Source: Bedellia somnulentella (lineage: Eukaryota; Arthropoda; Insecta; Lepidoptera; Bedelliidae). From it: 64,000 bases of DNA. Within the stretch, counting starts at the first letter, position 1. Every line of letters begins with the position of its first letter. The translations under genes were made by a program, and so were the position numbers. Shown piece after piece: positions 11,021 to 21,228 of the stretch. The notes under the pieces are model-generated. The model worked only from the letters and a program-made list of their open reading frames with translations, was not told where the DNA came from and ran no database searches. The stretch is from positions 16,293,970 to 16,357,969 of the forward strand of contig OY755186.1 of the NCBI GenBank assembly GCA_963576735.1. Direction: 5' to 3'.

Positions 11021-11053
11021 AAGGGGAATTAATTATTAAGGAAATAATATCTA

Positions 11054-11217
11054 ACAAAACGGCGATAGGCTTGCCCCCTATCACGTGAGTACACTGTCCA
11101 TGCAAAACGTGGGTACTGAGGGTGACAAAGTCACGTGATGTTTAGAAGTATTAGTACCTCTGCCAACCCCTTCGGAGATATTCGGCGTGAACGTTTATGC
11201 TTTATGCTTATGCTTAT
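11054..11217 (+). repeat. SINE-B copy, 5'-truncated, 13-bp target duplication
   Basis: Contains GGCGATAGGCTTGCCCC, two CACGTG sites, CCAACCCCTTCGG and a TTATGC tail. GAAATAATATCTA flanks it on both sides (11041-11053 and 11218-11230), so this 164-bp piece inserted already truncated. Confidence 0.9.
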
Positions 11218-11230
11218 GAAATAATATCTA

Positions 11231-11734
11231 TATCATTATTTTTATATAAATATCATACCATTTTTACCCTAAAGTATATCAATACTACTGGAAAGAGTTA
11301 AAAAGTCGACACTTCGCAGAAGTACAGCCAATATGCTTATTCTAACATCATTTCTTCAAGCGCTTATGAAATCTTTTATCTTTGACCGTTTCATACAAAA
11401 ATAGTGGTCCTTTGACGGAGCGAAAAAGTCTTATATCAAATTCCCAACTAGCGCTCATTATATTCCAACTTCAAAAGAAATTAGGTCAGTCTGTTGGACC
11501 TTAGGGTCTCTCTTTTGTATTTTTAGAGCTCCCTTGTTAGATCATGCTTTTGACAGCTTTTCGCTTTGTTATTTATGTCATTAGCTACCTTGAAAGCGGT
11601 AGTGTGAAAAATATTTCTTGAGCTTTGAATGCCGTGAAATTGAAATTTGTAGCGTATGAAAGGAAAATGAAATAACTTTTAGTGTTTATATTGGTATTTT
11701 AGGATATTTTATAATGGAAACAACAATTTATCGT
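11231..11734. other. No gene seen
   Basis: About 500 bp between two SINE-B copies. No coding frame of note and no recognised repeat. Confidence 0.4.
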
Positions 11735-11978
11735 CGGTGTTAACGGTGAAGGAAAACATAGTGAGGATACCCATATGGTTAAGTTGTGTAGTTATATAGT
11801 CACGGGACAGTATAGTTGGAACGAAACGGCGATAGGCCGGCCCCTTTCACGTGAGTTCACTTTCCAAGCAAAACGTGGGTACTCTGAACAGCAGGTCACG
11901 ACTTCACGTGATATTCATTAAAATTAGTTCCTCCCCCAGCTAACCCCTTCGGGGATATACGACGTGAACTTTTGAGGC
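11735..11978 (+). repeat. SINE-B copy, diverged, head missing
   Basis: Recognisable blocks: GTTAACGGTGAAGG, ACGGCGATAGG, AACGTGGGTACTCTGAAC, CTAACCCCTTCGGGG and ACGTGAAC. Many substitutions; an older copy. Confidence 0.8.
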
Positions 11979-12260
11979 TGACTCAAAATATTTTATACGA
12001 TAAAAGTTTTTGCAGCAATTAAAATTTTCGCTTTTTTCGGCTGTTATTTGTTTTATACTTATGCAACCACCATACTCGTATAACCTGCTTTCTTTGAAAC
12101 GGATTTTAAAAACGGAACCCTAAAACTCCTTGCTCTTACACCACCTAGCAGTTATTACTGATCCCAAAAATGCCGTGTCTTAATCATCTGCTGTATTTGG
12201 TGGATTTGATTCTTGTTTGATCGCAATCAAACGCCACTGAAATTGTTTATTTACAGACTG

Positions 12261-12317
12261 ACCTATGCATAGCTAGTACGAACGACCTTTAAACTAGATA
12301 TCGCGTGATATAAAACA
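12261..12317 (-). repeat. Dispersed repeat D, copy 1
   Basis: Shares ATGCATAGCTAGTACGAACG and GATATCGCGTGATATAA with 25367-25424 (same orientation) and, in reverse complement, with 48079-48141. Too short to classify. Confidence 0.55.
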
Positions 12318-13236
12318 AGATTGTATAAATGAATAGAGAAATCAAGAAAATTAATGCGGAAATTTTCATCAATTACATTCAACGAAAATCGAGTAAAGAT
12401 TTAAAGAGTTCCACTTAATCAAACACCAAATAAGTGTGACATATTTGCTAGAGTGAGATAAAAAATATCAACATTGTCTAAATTGCTACCTTCACCCTTA
12501 CGAACATGTGTTTCATACATATATTCCGTATGTCTTCAGTACTAAGAACTCCAATCCCGTGAAAAATAACATATTGTATCATAGAAAATGAAATGACTTT
12601 CAGGAGGGTGTATTCTGCTGAATAGTTTTGGATATATGGATGAAAGAATATAATTTAATTGAATCTCAGGTAATTTATAATGGAATAGTAAAGAGAGTAT
12701 TAAAAACGAATTCAGCAAATCATTGTTATCATAGACTGGTAATGGATATAAATAATAAATTAACAACGAAATTATCTTCCTTTGAATTCAGTCCTTGATA
12801 TGAGAAGATCAAGGGTAGAATTGAAAGGAAGATAATTTCGACATTAACTAAGTAGTGATAACGTATTTTATCATTCTATTAATTGGAAACCCCCAATTGC
12901 AAACTAACAATATTATTATCCATGACGCTGGATACTTTAATCTAACAAAATAAAGGAAGGAAAGGAAGTCAAGTCATTAATTTCATCATCATTATGTTCC
13001 CCTGAAAAGTAGAAAAGAGATGAGTCATTTTTGCCAGCAAACCGTCAGAATTTTATTAATATAAAAAGTTATTTGTTAAACTGTTTCTAGACCAATCATT
13101 GACAAAAAATAGAAATTACCAGATAAATATTTACACCAATTTACTTATTTTTGCGGATATTATTCTAAAAAGATAGCTTGATCTTTGAAATAACAAATTT
13201 CTCACTCACTTATTAGTTGAAAGGAATAACATGGTC
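12318..13236. other. Unannotated AT-rich stretch with one imperfect hairpin
   Basis: No coding frame or SINE seen. 12768-12841 forms a hairpin with ~33-bp arms (CGAAATTATCTTCCTTT... and its near complement, about four mismatches) and a short loop. Confidence 0.45.
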
Positions 13237-13247
13237 AAATAAAACAT

Positions 13248-13427
13248 GCATGTGCTCAAAAAGGCAGGCGTCTGAAGTATGAAGAATAAAATAGCATGTA
13301 TGAAAAGATTGATGGATGTAGACGAAACAAGAGAGGTTTGCCAGGATCGTACGAAGTAGCGATCGATAGCCTCTGCCTACCCCAATGGGAATTAACGGCG
13401 TGAGTATATGTATGTATGTATGTATGT
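13248..13427 (+). mobile_element. Very short RTE LINE stub, 11-bp target duplication
   Basis: Only 180 bp: the last codons of the RTE tail (KKAGV, MKNK, then VNEAREVCQDRTK-like with an in-frame stop), the GCCTACCCCAATGGGAATTA end and TATG units. AAATAAAACAT is found at 13237-13247 and again at 13428-13438. Confidence 0.88.
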
Positions 13428-13534
13428 AAATAAAACATCATTTGTATTGAAATGATAACCACATGGGTTTAAGTCATCGACAAATATAACTATTATAACT
13501 ATTTTATAAGACGCGGATAATCATAACAAGTAAT

Positions 13535-13693
13535 TAAGGTTTTTGTGGCCTTTAAACTGATTTTTGGGTCATGCGGTTGGAAAATTTTTATTTTACAATA
13601 TTTTCCCCCTTAGCTTCAAAAAGTGGCTAAAAATTTATAATTCTGAAGCTTCGACTACCTCTTTTTGGGATTTTAAGCCGTGAGTATGTATAT
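13535..13693 (+). repeat. SINE-A 3' half, diverged
   Basis: Begins in the GGTTTTTGTGGCC region and ends AAGCCGTGAGTATG. The body is diverged, but the TTTTGGG, GCGGTTGGA and GTGGCT blocks survive. Confidence 0.7.
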
Positions 13694-13696
13694 TAC

Positions 13697-13776
13697 ATGT
13701 GATAAAAGTATCACGTGAGGTTCAAAAGTATTAGTAACTGTGCAGTGTGCACCCCTTTGGGTACTTAGGTTGTGAA
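13697..13776 (+). repeat. SINE-B fragment
   Basis: Diverged piece with ATCACGTGAGGTTCAAAAG, AGTATTAGTAACTGTGC and CACCCCTTTGGG. Follows directly on the SINE-A tail at 13693. Confidence 0.55.
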
Positions 13777-14075
13777 CATTGATATTGAGAGACATAGTAT
13801 AGGAAATCAAAACAAGAGCTTACAAAATATACTTTTGATAATAGATACTCTCTGTAGCAGGAGATAGGACACAATCTGCTAAGACCAAAAAAATTATTAT
13901 AGTATACATCTGCCATACCTATGCATGAATCAAAACCCATCAAAAGTATCGAACTTTAACCTTTTAATACTTGCAAGTACTGCTAGGTTAGCATGTTGCA
14001 GCCACAATAGAAGCGAAGCATTTTCATACTTATACCATTGTGTTACATGCACATGCAATAAGCAATTTTGTGATT

Positions 14076-14226
14076 AAGGCGGCTAAGGGTATTAAGGCTT
14101 TTAAAGTGAATTTTGGGCGATTTGGCTTTGGCTTTTCCCCACTCAACTTCCAAGAGAGTCTGAAGAATTTCTTATTTCGCAGTTCTGGCTACTCCTTCTA
14201 GGCATTTATAACTGTGAGTATATGTA
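14076..14226 (+). repeat. SINE-A 3' half, diverged
   Basis: AAGGCGGCTAAGGGTATT, TTTTGGGCGATTTGG, CCCCACTCAACTTCC and TTTATAACTGTGAGTATATG. The head is missing. Confidence 0.75.
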
Positions 14227-14870
14227 GAAATGAACGTTACTTAAAGTATCAGAATTGCTCTACAAACTGAAAGCACACACTTGTTAAATCCACGCATGCG
14301 CGTATTCACCGCAACTCTAGTATTCGAACAGTCCCGACGCGCGCCGCATGTCTGAGAACCCCGCGGACATTCGAAACTCCAAATTCTAATTTGTAAATCG
14401 AATGTGTTTTTCTACAAAAGTAACCGATTTCAAACAATTAAAAATACAAAGTGACAGTTTTTTTAGTGAACCAAGCCTGCCAGTTATATTTCTTTGACAT
14501 TGCCATTTTCTTATGAATTTTTAATGTTTAACCGCGTCATTCAACGTTTTCGATATATGTGAAAGGGTCGGCAAGCGCTGGTTTTTGTAGTCTCAGGTAC
14601 GTTAAATTAAATTGTCGCGTGTGTAAATATATTTTTCTGTGGCTACGATGTATTTTTTTATTGACTACTCGCGTGTATAGCAACTCTTTGGTCACGATAT
14701 ATTTTACATCGTTTGAAATTTCTGTATATCATGGGCATAACCGGTGTATTTTCTTCCGTTGGAATTATTTGTTTTGATTTATATTTCGATAAAATAAGTA
14801 AATCACATTAATGAGACAAAAACTAGAACCAACCATAAATCATCGTTCTGATTACTTATCTACCTTTCTG
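14227..14870. other. CpG-rich stretch; possible promoter and first exon
   Basis: 14290-14370 is rich in CpG for this window (ACGCATGCGCGT, GACGCGCGCCGC, CCCGCGGAC). The GCATGCGC core resembles an NRF-1/Ewg-type site. At 14597 GTCTCAG meets GTACGT, a strong donor-like junction. A short open frame follows, but its protein is not recognisable. I infer at most an upstream exon of an unknown plus-strand gene. Confidence 0.25.
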
Positions 14871-14871
14871 T

Positions 14872-15092
14872 GATTACGGCTAAATATTCCGAAAAAAAGG
14901 GTTGCCAAAGCTTGAAAATTAGAAAATCCTTAGCCATTGTTGAGGTCAGTAGGGGAAGATATGGTTAAATAAATTAAAGCTAAAAATGGGATTAGGCCAA
15001 AAATTTAAAAAAACCTCTTAACTCATAGTCGCCTTGTAAAATAAAAAGGGGGAAAATCGATTAGTGTTATTCTAAACCAATACAACACACTT
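14872..15092 (-). repeat. SINE-A copy, strongly diverged
   Basis: Reverse copy: tail-side GATTACGGCTAAATATTCC, GGGTTGCCAAAGCTT, ATAGTCGCC and TGTTATTCTAAACC. An old copy lying immediately before the younger one at 15116. Confidence 0.65.
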
Positions 15093-15115
15093 CTACTTAA
15101 CATAACATATTTTTT

Positions 15116-15361
15116 GCTGTGTAGTGTCGGCATGGAATAACACTACCCCATTTCTTCCGGTGGGTGTACGTAAGAGGCGACTAACGGTATTTGGGCTTTT
15201 AAGGGATTTTCGGGCGATGCGGTTGGAGACCCATCACCAACAACCTTTATTTTACCATCTTTTCCCCACTTAAATTTCCAAACGTGGCTGAGGAATTTCC
15301 CATTCCTTATCTCTGGCTACCCCTTCTAGGGATTTATAGCCGTGAGAATATGTATGTATGT
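15116..15361 (+). repeat. SINE-A copy, full length
   Basis: Head GCTGTGTAGTGTCGGC, GTGTACG subfamily body, end GCCGTGAGAATATG plus tail. ACTTAACATAA stands at both flanks (from 15095 and from 15362), a target duplication of 11 bp or more. Confidence 0.9.
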
Positions 15362-15487
15362 ACTTAACATAAATAGCAAAATTTTAGTTGCAGTTAACCT
15401 CATTAGTAAAAAGAGCAGATCCCTGCAGCTCGGGTAAATGTACTTTCTTTTACACTTAACGTTAATTAACTTTTATACAAACTTCAG

Positions 15488-15840
15488 TGAGACGAGCACC
15501 GCCTGTTAAGGTTAGGGGCATGGGTTCGATTCTTGAACCGGGTCCACAATGTGTCTTTTCTGAGGCTGTATTTGTGGTTTTCCGAATAACTGTAAATAAT
15601 GGATGGGGAAACATAGAGTAGAACCCCGTATGTCTGACTTATACTAACTTACCAATGTCACTTCGATACGCAAATGTAACACATATAGAGGCCTACGGCG
15701 ATAAGCCTACCCCTATCACGTGAGTACACTGTCCATGCAAAACGTAGGTACTCTGAACGTCAGGTGACAATGTCACGTGATGTTCTGAAGTATAAGTACT
15801 TCTGCCAATCCCTTCAGGGGAATACGGCGTGAACGCTTCA
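15488..15840 (+). repeat. SINE-B copy with diverged tRNA head
   Basis: The 3' half is clear (ACGGCGATAAGCC, two CACGTGA sites, TTCTGCCAATCCCTTC). The 5' part contains GGGTTCGATTCTTGAACCG, a B-box-like stretch, but matches other SINE-B heads poorly and may be a different head or an older copy. Confidence 0.65.
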
Positions 15841-16409
15841 GTTTGAGTTGAGAGTATAGAGGCTTATTTATCCATCGTGAATAAATACTCTGTACTCTGA
15901 AATTGACGTGGCAAAAATTGTACTGCTCAGAGACTTATTTCCCCTTCCTTTCCTACTCTACGGAAACTTTTCAATATCCAATATCAATAGTAAAATCGGA
16001 TAAAGAAGTAATGTAATAACACATAAACTTTTCATCTACATTAAGAATAATAATATCTTAGTTTCAAATTTTCTTCTACAAAATATCATACATTGCCTAT
16101 ACCCTTTGGATACTGGCATCTTAACATAAATGAAATGAAACGTGAAGAAGTTATCTTCATACCAGTTTACAAATGAACAAACCATATGTGTGACGAAGTT
16201 TTATTAATGTCTGATATTTTACCCAATATCGAAATTGATAAATCATTTAGAAATAGAAAATAGTTGGCAGGAGCGCAATTTCATAGCTTAACTAAAATAA
16301 TATTTCTTTCATCTTCTATTTACTCAGTACACAAAAGCGGTTAGTAAAAATATTACAATCAAAAGAACTTTTAACACGTCAGTTTTGCGACAAGGTTTAG
16401 AATATAAAA
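15841..16409. other. No gene seen
   Basis: About 570 bp of AT-rich sequence. No repeat or coding frame recognised. Confidence 0.4.
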
Positions 16410-16640
16410 TACACATATACATACATACATATACGCACGGCTATAAATTCCTTGAAGGGGTAGCCATAGCTAGGGAACTGGAAATTCCTCAGCCACTTTT
16501 GGAAGTTGCATGGGGAACAGATGGTGAAATAAATGTTATTGGTGATGGGTCTCCAACAGCATCGCCTAAAAATCCCTTAAAAGCCCCAATACCACCAGAA
16601 GAAATGGGGTAGTGATATTCTAAGCCGACACTACACAGCA
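16410..16640 (-). repeat. SINE-A copy with small internal deletion
   Basis: Tail at left, head complement CCGACACTACACAGCA at right. The stretch covering GTCGCCTCTTACG is missing between CCCCAATACC and ACCAGAAG, a ~20-bp deletion. Confidence 0.85.
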
Positions 16641-16673
16641 TATATATAGTTAAGAATATAAATAATAAATAAA

Positions 16674-16889
16674 TAGACTCTCGGCTATAAACACCTATAA
16701 GGGGTATCCAGAACTTCAGAATTACAAATTCTTCAACCACTTTAGAAATTGAGTGGGAAAAGATCGTAAACAAAAAGGATTTTGGTGAATAGTCTCCAAC
16801 CACATCACCCAAAAGTCATTTAAAGGGCCCAATACCCTTAGCCGCCTCTTACGAAACGTGGTGATATTCTAAGCCGACACTACACAACT
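16674..16889 (-). repeat. SINE-A copy, diverged
   Basis: CTCTCGGCTATAAACACC at left, GTCTCCAACCACATCACCC in the middle and AGCCGACACTACACAACT at right. Older than its left neighbour. Confidence 0.8.
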
Positions 16890-17050
16890 ACAAGCTTTAA
16901 AATAAAAAAACAGAAAATGAGTGTAAAATATAGGATCGTTATCGTGAAGGGTATCCAGCGACATCGTTCATAACTTAACAATCCCAAAAACTAAAATTCA
17001 CCTTAAACGACACACACAGAATGAACGCTTTATATAATAATTACTCAAAA

Positions 17051-17264
17051 AACATACATACATATACTCACGGCCACAAATCCTAAGAAGGGGTAGCCAG
17101 ATCTCAAGAGCTAGAAACTCGTCAACCACATTTGGAAGTTGTTAGGGGACAAGATAGTAGATATAAAGTGTCATCGGTGATGGGTTTCCAACTGCATCGC
17201 CCAAAAACCACTTAAAAAAGCCCCATGCCCTTAGTCACCTCTTACGGAAACCATTGGTAGAAAA
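17051..17264 (-). repeat. SINE-A copy, head truncated
   Basis: TACA tail, ACTCACGGCCACAAATCC, GATGGGTTTCCAACTGC and TTAGTCACCTCTTACGG. It stops before the head. Confidence 0.8.
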
Positions 17265-17323
17265 CATATTCAAAATAAGTGTTGATTATATATTAATTAT
17301 AAGCGTCTTATTCGGTGATATTT

Positions 17324-17566
17324 GCTGTGTAGTGTCGGCTTAGAATAACACTACCCCATTTCTACCCGTGGGTGATCGTAAGAGGCGACTAAGGGTATAA
17401 GGGCTTTTTAAGTGATTTTTGGGCGATGTGGCTGGAGACCCGTCACCGAAAACATTTATTATAACCATCTTTCCCCACTCAACTTCCAAAAGTGGCTGAA
17501 TTTCTCATTCCAAAGTTCTGGCTACCCCGTTTAGGGAATTATAGCCGTGAGTATATGTATGTATGT
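17324..17566 (+). repeat. SINE-A copy, full length
   Basis: GTGATCG subfamily: AATAACACTACCCC, GTGATCGTAAGAGGC and GATGTGGCTGGAGACCC. Ends GCCGTGAGTATATG plus TATG units. No convincing target duplication found. Confidence 0.88.
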
Positions 17567-17879
17567 CGGTGTCCTAAGTATATATCTTTGTTTTAAATCT
17601 TTAGTTCCAACACAAAACACTAGTAAAAATTAATCCGTAAAAGCTCTGTAGCGGCAACGAATCTCGGCCACCAAGACAAACGACTAAAACGTGAGCCCAT
17701 TTTGCATAAACTATCACTGCTTGAGTTCACTATCTCATTGTTCAAGACATAAGGTTTTTTAGAAACAATTTCTCTCTCATCTTTGTTGTTTGAGGTAAAT
17801 AATCGTTTAAAAGGCCGATATGGTTAGAGACCGATCACCGAACATCGTTTACTCTATTATTATTATTTATTCTGCTACA
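17567..17879. other. No gene seen
   Basis: Includes a short SINE-A-like scrap near 17815-17840 (AAAGGCCGATATGGTTAGAG). Nothing else recognised. Confidence 0.35.
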
Positions 17880-18150
17880 GGTCGAAAAAATGCATAAAAG
17901 TATAAGTGATGTTGAAACAAAAAAAATATCTCACTTGAGAAATACTGGTAGAGTTTTTAACATCCCTAAACTAAAAACGGCTTTCTCTGGGAGATTTCCA
18001 TTGTTCCTATCAGGATTTATTTACAATAAAATTAATAAAATTTTGGATATCTCTAGCGTTTGTAGTCATAAGGCTAAGGAGATAGTTGCTACATGGTTGC
18101 ACTCATTATCATATTCTGAGACAGAAGACATCCTAATTGTTCAACAGTGA
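17880..18150 (+). pseudogene. Likely C-terminal remnant of a LINE reverse transcriptase
   Basis: An 86-codon open stretch: KTAFSGRFPLFLSGFIYNKI, then CSHKAKEIVATWLHSLSYSE and TEDILIV. The pattern of an FIYNKI-type block followed by a short amphipathic end ending in a TEDIL motif recalls the extreme C-terminus of insect LINE proteins. The polymerase domain is absent. A CA-rich tract begins just after the stop. Family assignment is by memory and could be wrong. Confidence 0.45.
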
Positions 18151-18163
18151 CAGAAGTAGCATT

Positions 18164-18290
18164 TTTCACGCACTCATTCATTCACGCACATAAACACACA
18201 CACGCCCCCCCACACTCACTCACACTCACACACACGCCCCCCCCCCACACTCACTCACACATTCACACACACTTTCTCTCACATAGACGC
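18164..18290. repeat. CA/CTCA-rich low-complexity tract
   Basis: Irregular (CA)n and (CACT)n runs with interspersed C tracts (CGCCCCCCCCC). Open frames across it are an artefact of composition. Confidence 0.9.
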
Positions 18291-18805
18291 ACGTGCCTAA
18301 ACACAATACATCCAAGTAAAATAGTTTTTTTTTTCTATAAATTATTTTCTTAGTTCTGCTTATTTTGTATACTTTTTTAGTGTTATGTTTTTCTTTAATA
18401 ATTATGTTTGTGTATAATTTTAATTTGGAAATCAATCTAAATATCGAGAAAGGCCACCCGCAATACAGGTTTTACCTAGTGCAGGGGCCATTGGAAAAAT
18501 CACTATGTAATTCAAAATGCGCAATACAATTTTATTTATTATTTATATTATTATCTTTTCCACATGTTTTTTTTTTAAAATGGCTAAGATATTTCCAAAT
18601 TTGAGACTTTGGTTTCCGTATTTTCTGGATTAACAACCCTGAGTACATGTATGAACGTATAAATTAATTAATGTCAATCACTTTATTTGCATAACTTTGC
18701 TCATAGAAAATTTAATTTATTATTTAGATATAAGCACATGATAAATGCAATTTAAAAAATTGGGATCGAAACCCATTAATAGGGGAATAATATTAGGACT
18801 CGATT
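18291..18805. other. No gene seen
   Basis: AT-rich. Open readings here are hydrophobic and composition-driven. Confidence 0.4.
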
Positions 18806-18832
18806 ACTTACGTAGTGTCGTTGCTGTGTATT

Positions 18833-19079
18833 GTCGGCTTAGACTAGCACTACCCCATTTCTTCCGGTGGGTGTACGTAAGAAGCGACTAACGGTATTGG
18901 GGCTTTTAAGGGATTTTTGGGCGATGCGGTTGGAGACCCATCACCAACAACCTTTATTTCACCATCTTTTCCCCACGCGACTTCCAAAGGTGGCTGAGGA
19001 ATGTCTCATTCCCTCGCTCTGGCTACTCCTTCAAGGGATTTATAGCCGTGAGTATATGTATGTATGTATGTATGTATGT
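18833..19079 (+). repeat. SINE-A copy, full length
   Basis: Head GCTGTGTATTGTCGGC, GTGTACG subfamily, CCCCACGCGACTTCC variant, end GCCGTGAGTATATG and six TATG units. ACTTACGTA occurs at 18806-18814 and 19080-19088, leaving 18 extra bases upstream of the usual head. Confidence 0.88.
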
Positions 19080-19177
19080 ACTTACGTAACTAGCATATAT
19101 ACATGGACAGATAAATCATTTAAATATCTACGTCGCAAACACACAAAGTACATCCAAAATAAAAACAGTTGAAAATA

Positions 19178-19425
19178 CATACATACATACATATACTCAC
19201 GACTATAAATCCCTAGAAGGGGTAGCCAGAGCTAAGGAATTATAAACTCATCAGCCACTTTTGGAAGTTAAGTGGGGAAAAGATCGTAAAATAAAGGTTG
19301 TTGATGATGGGTCTCCAACCGCATCGCCCAAAAATCCATTAAAAAGCCCCAATACCCTTAGTCGCCTCTTACGTACACCCCCCCGAGGATATGGGGTAGT
19401 GCTATTCTAAGCCGACACTACACAG
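19178..19425 (-). repeat. SINE-A copy with perfect 12-bp target duplication
   Basis: TACA tail to head complement. CAGTTGAAAATA is present at 19166-19177 and 19426-19437. The C-run ACACCCCCCCGAGG marks the GTGTACG subfamily with a variable spacer. Confidence 0.92.
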
Positions 19426-19524
19426 CAGTTGAAAATATAAATAAGAATTACATAAACTGTTTAAAGAAATATCCACAGACAAAACTTGTAACTTAATTAC
19501 TAAAATTACACTTACATTATTACT

Positions 19525-19866
19525 AAAAAAAAATTAAGTAAAAAAACATTTTAAGAAAAAGCTTTTATTTAAACGCTCTAAAAAGAAGAAAATAAAATAT
19601 TCCTTTTGGATTATACTAACAACTCCTCATTATACACAATTTATATATAATAATAAAAGCTTGTCGCGAGGTTTACATACCTATCAACATTCCTTTATAT
19701 CATAATAATTTGTGGTAAATCGAGCGACAAGCTTTTATTATTATATATAAATTGTGTATAATGAGGAGTTGTTAGTATAATCCAAAAGGAATATTTTATT
19801 TTCTTCTTTTTAGAGCGTTTAAATAAAAGCTTTTTCTTAAAATGTTTTTTTACTTAATTTTTTTTA
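19525..19866. repeat. Perfect 142-bp inverted repeat
   Basis: 19525-19667 and 19724-19866 are reverse complements with no mismatch that I can find apart from one base in the terminal A/T run. They are separated by a 56-bp loop. The arms include AAAGCTTTTATTTAAACGC and TTGGATTATACTAAC. No coding capacity. Confidence 0.9.
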
Positions 19867-20525
19867 TTTTTTACTTTTTAGTTATCGCTGGCTATTTTCA
19901 AGTTATTATTACTCTCAAAATGCCCTCTCATTTGACACCCATATTGTAGAAGTAGACTAAAGGTAACTATTCCGCCATCCTGCACGGTCCGCCATATTGG
20001 ATTCAGAATGACGTCATATTCTTTTTCTAGTCACTCTTAACTAGCCCTTTCATTTGATACCCATATTGTAGAAGTAGACTAAAGGTAACTATTCCGCCAT
20101 CCTGCATGGTCCGCCATATTGGATTCAGAATGACGTCATATTCTTTTTCTAGTCACTCTTAACAAGCCCTTTCATTTGATACCCATATTGTAGAAGTAGA
20201 CTAAAGGTAACTATTCCGCCATCTTGCATGGTCCGCCATATTGGATTCAGAATGACGTCATATTCTTTTTCTAGTCACTCTTAACAAGCCCTTTCATTTG
20301 ATACCCATATTGTATAAGTGGATTAAATATAACTGTTCTGACATCTTGTATGATCCGCCATATTGAATTTAGAATGACGTCACATGTCTTATCATATATT
20401 GTCATCCAAACAAAATGTGTCCACAAAATTTCAGCACAAACGGTTGAATATATCTACTTCAAAATTGAGTTCAAAGATTTCACCCGAACACACAAACATA
20501 CATTGCAAGTTAAATAAAAGCTTTT
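19557..20525. mobile_element. Candidate non-autonomous element with AAGCTTTTATTTAA ends
   Basis: AAAAGCTTTTATTTAA at 19557-19572 is inverted as TTAAATAAAAGCTTTT at 20510-20525, and a third copy sits in the inner arm near 19820-19835. Between these are the inverted repeat's loop and right arm, four tandem 122-bp units and a unique 3' part (CACAAAATTTCAGCACAAA). This looks like a MITE-type element in which one end was duplicated in inverse orientation. The ends are inferred. Confidence 0.5.
19922..20400 (+). repeat. Four tandem ~122-bp units
   Basis: Units start at 19922, 20044, 20166 and 20288. Each has CATTTGATACCCATATTG, two CCGCCAT sites (GCCATCCTGC-type and GCCATATTGG) and GAATGACGTCA. 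Units 1-3 are nearly identical; unit 4 is diverged. Confidence 0.92.
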
Positions 20526-20946
20526 AAAAAAATACATTATTCCAATTGGAGTAGGCAGAAAACTTCGTTTACATCAAAGTCACAGCAGTTTACGTACGTA
20601 TATAAAAAACATGTTTGTTTACCAAAAACAATTACATTTACATATAAAACCTACTCCCTAAGAAAAATATACATACTAAATTAAAATGATACGAAAATTA
20701 ATAATACAATTTCATTGCGTTATAAACTTTTCTACACTAACTTCCATTGGGGTTAAAAGGGATACAGGTAGAAAAAGAGCAGGTTAGAGATAAAGCAAAA
20801 AGGAAGAATTCAGATCTAGCTATTACAGCGAATGCAAAATAGAACTGATATCTGTTCCGGGGTCAGCATTTGCTATCATACAGTTTCCTGTGTTTGTTAC
20901 GTCATTATTTTACAGCAGAAAATAGCACTAGAAAATAGCTTAAAGG
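20526..20946. other. No gene seen
   Basis: AT-rich sequence between the tandem-repeat element and a SINE-A copy. Confidence 0.4.
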
Positions 20947-20955
20947 TGGTGAAGT

Positions 20956-21228
20956 GAAACACTTGTGTGACACTGCTGTGTAGTGTCGGCTTAGAATAGC
21001 ACTACCCCATATCCTCGGGTGGGTGTACGTAAGAGGCGACTAACGGACTTGGGGCTTTTTAAGGGATTTTATGGGCGATGCGGTTGGAGACCCATCACCA
21101 ACAACCTTTATTCTACCATCTTTTCCCCACTCAACTTCCAAAAGTGGCTTAGGAATTTATAATTTCTCAGCTCTGGCTACCCCTTTTAGGGATTTATAGC
21201 CGTGAGTATATGTATATATGTATGTATG
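20956..21228 (+). repeat. SINE-A copy with extra 5' bases, 9-bp target duplication
   Basis: TGGTGAAGT flanks at 20947-20955 and 21229-21237. The usual head GCTGTGTAG starts only at 20975, so 19 bases (GAAACACTTGTGTGACACT) were added 5' of it during insertion, or belong to a longer source transcript. Confidence 0.88.

Noticed and set aside
16385..16612. Repeated 'protein' starting in SINE-A with GYKSLEGVAIAKELEIP-type sequence (also 40247-40507, 42306-42569, 58184-58405)
   Set aside because: It is the translation of SINE-A itself in several copies and orientations; the frames are broken differently in each.
18147..18353. Short coding frames over the CA/CTCA tract
   Set aside because: Low-complexity His/Thr/Pro readings on both strands; composition artefact.
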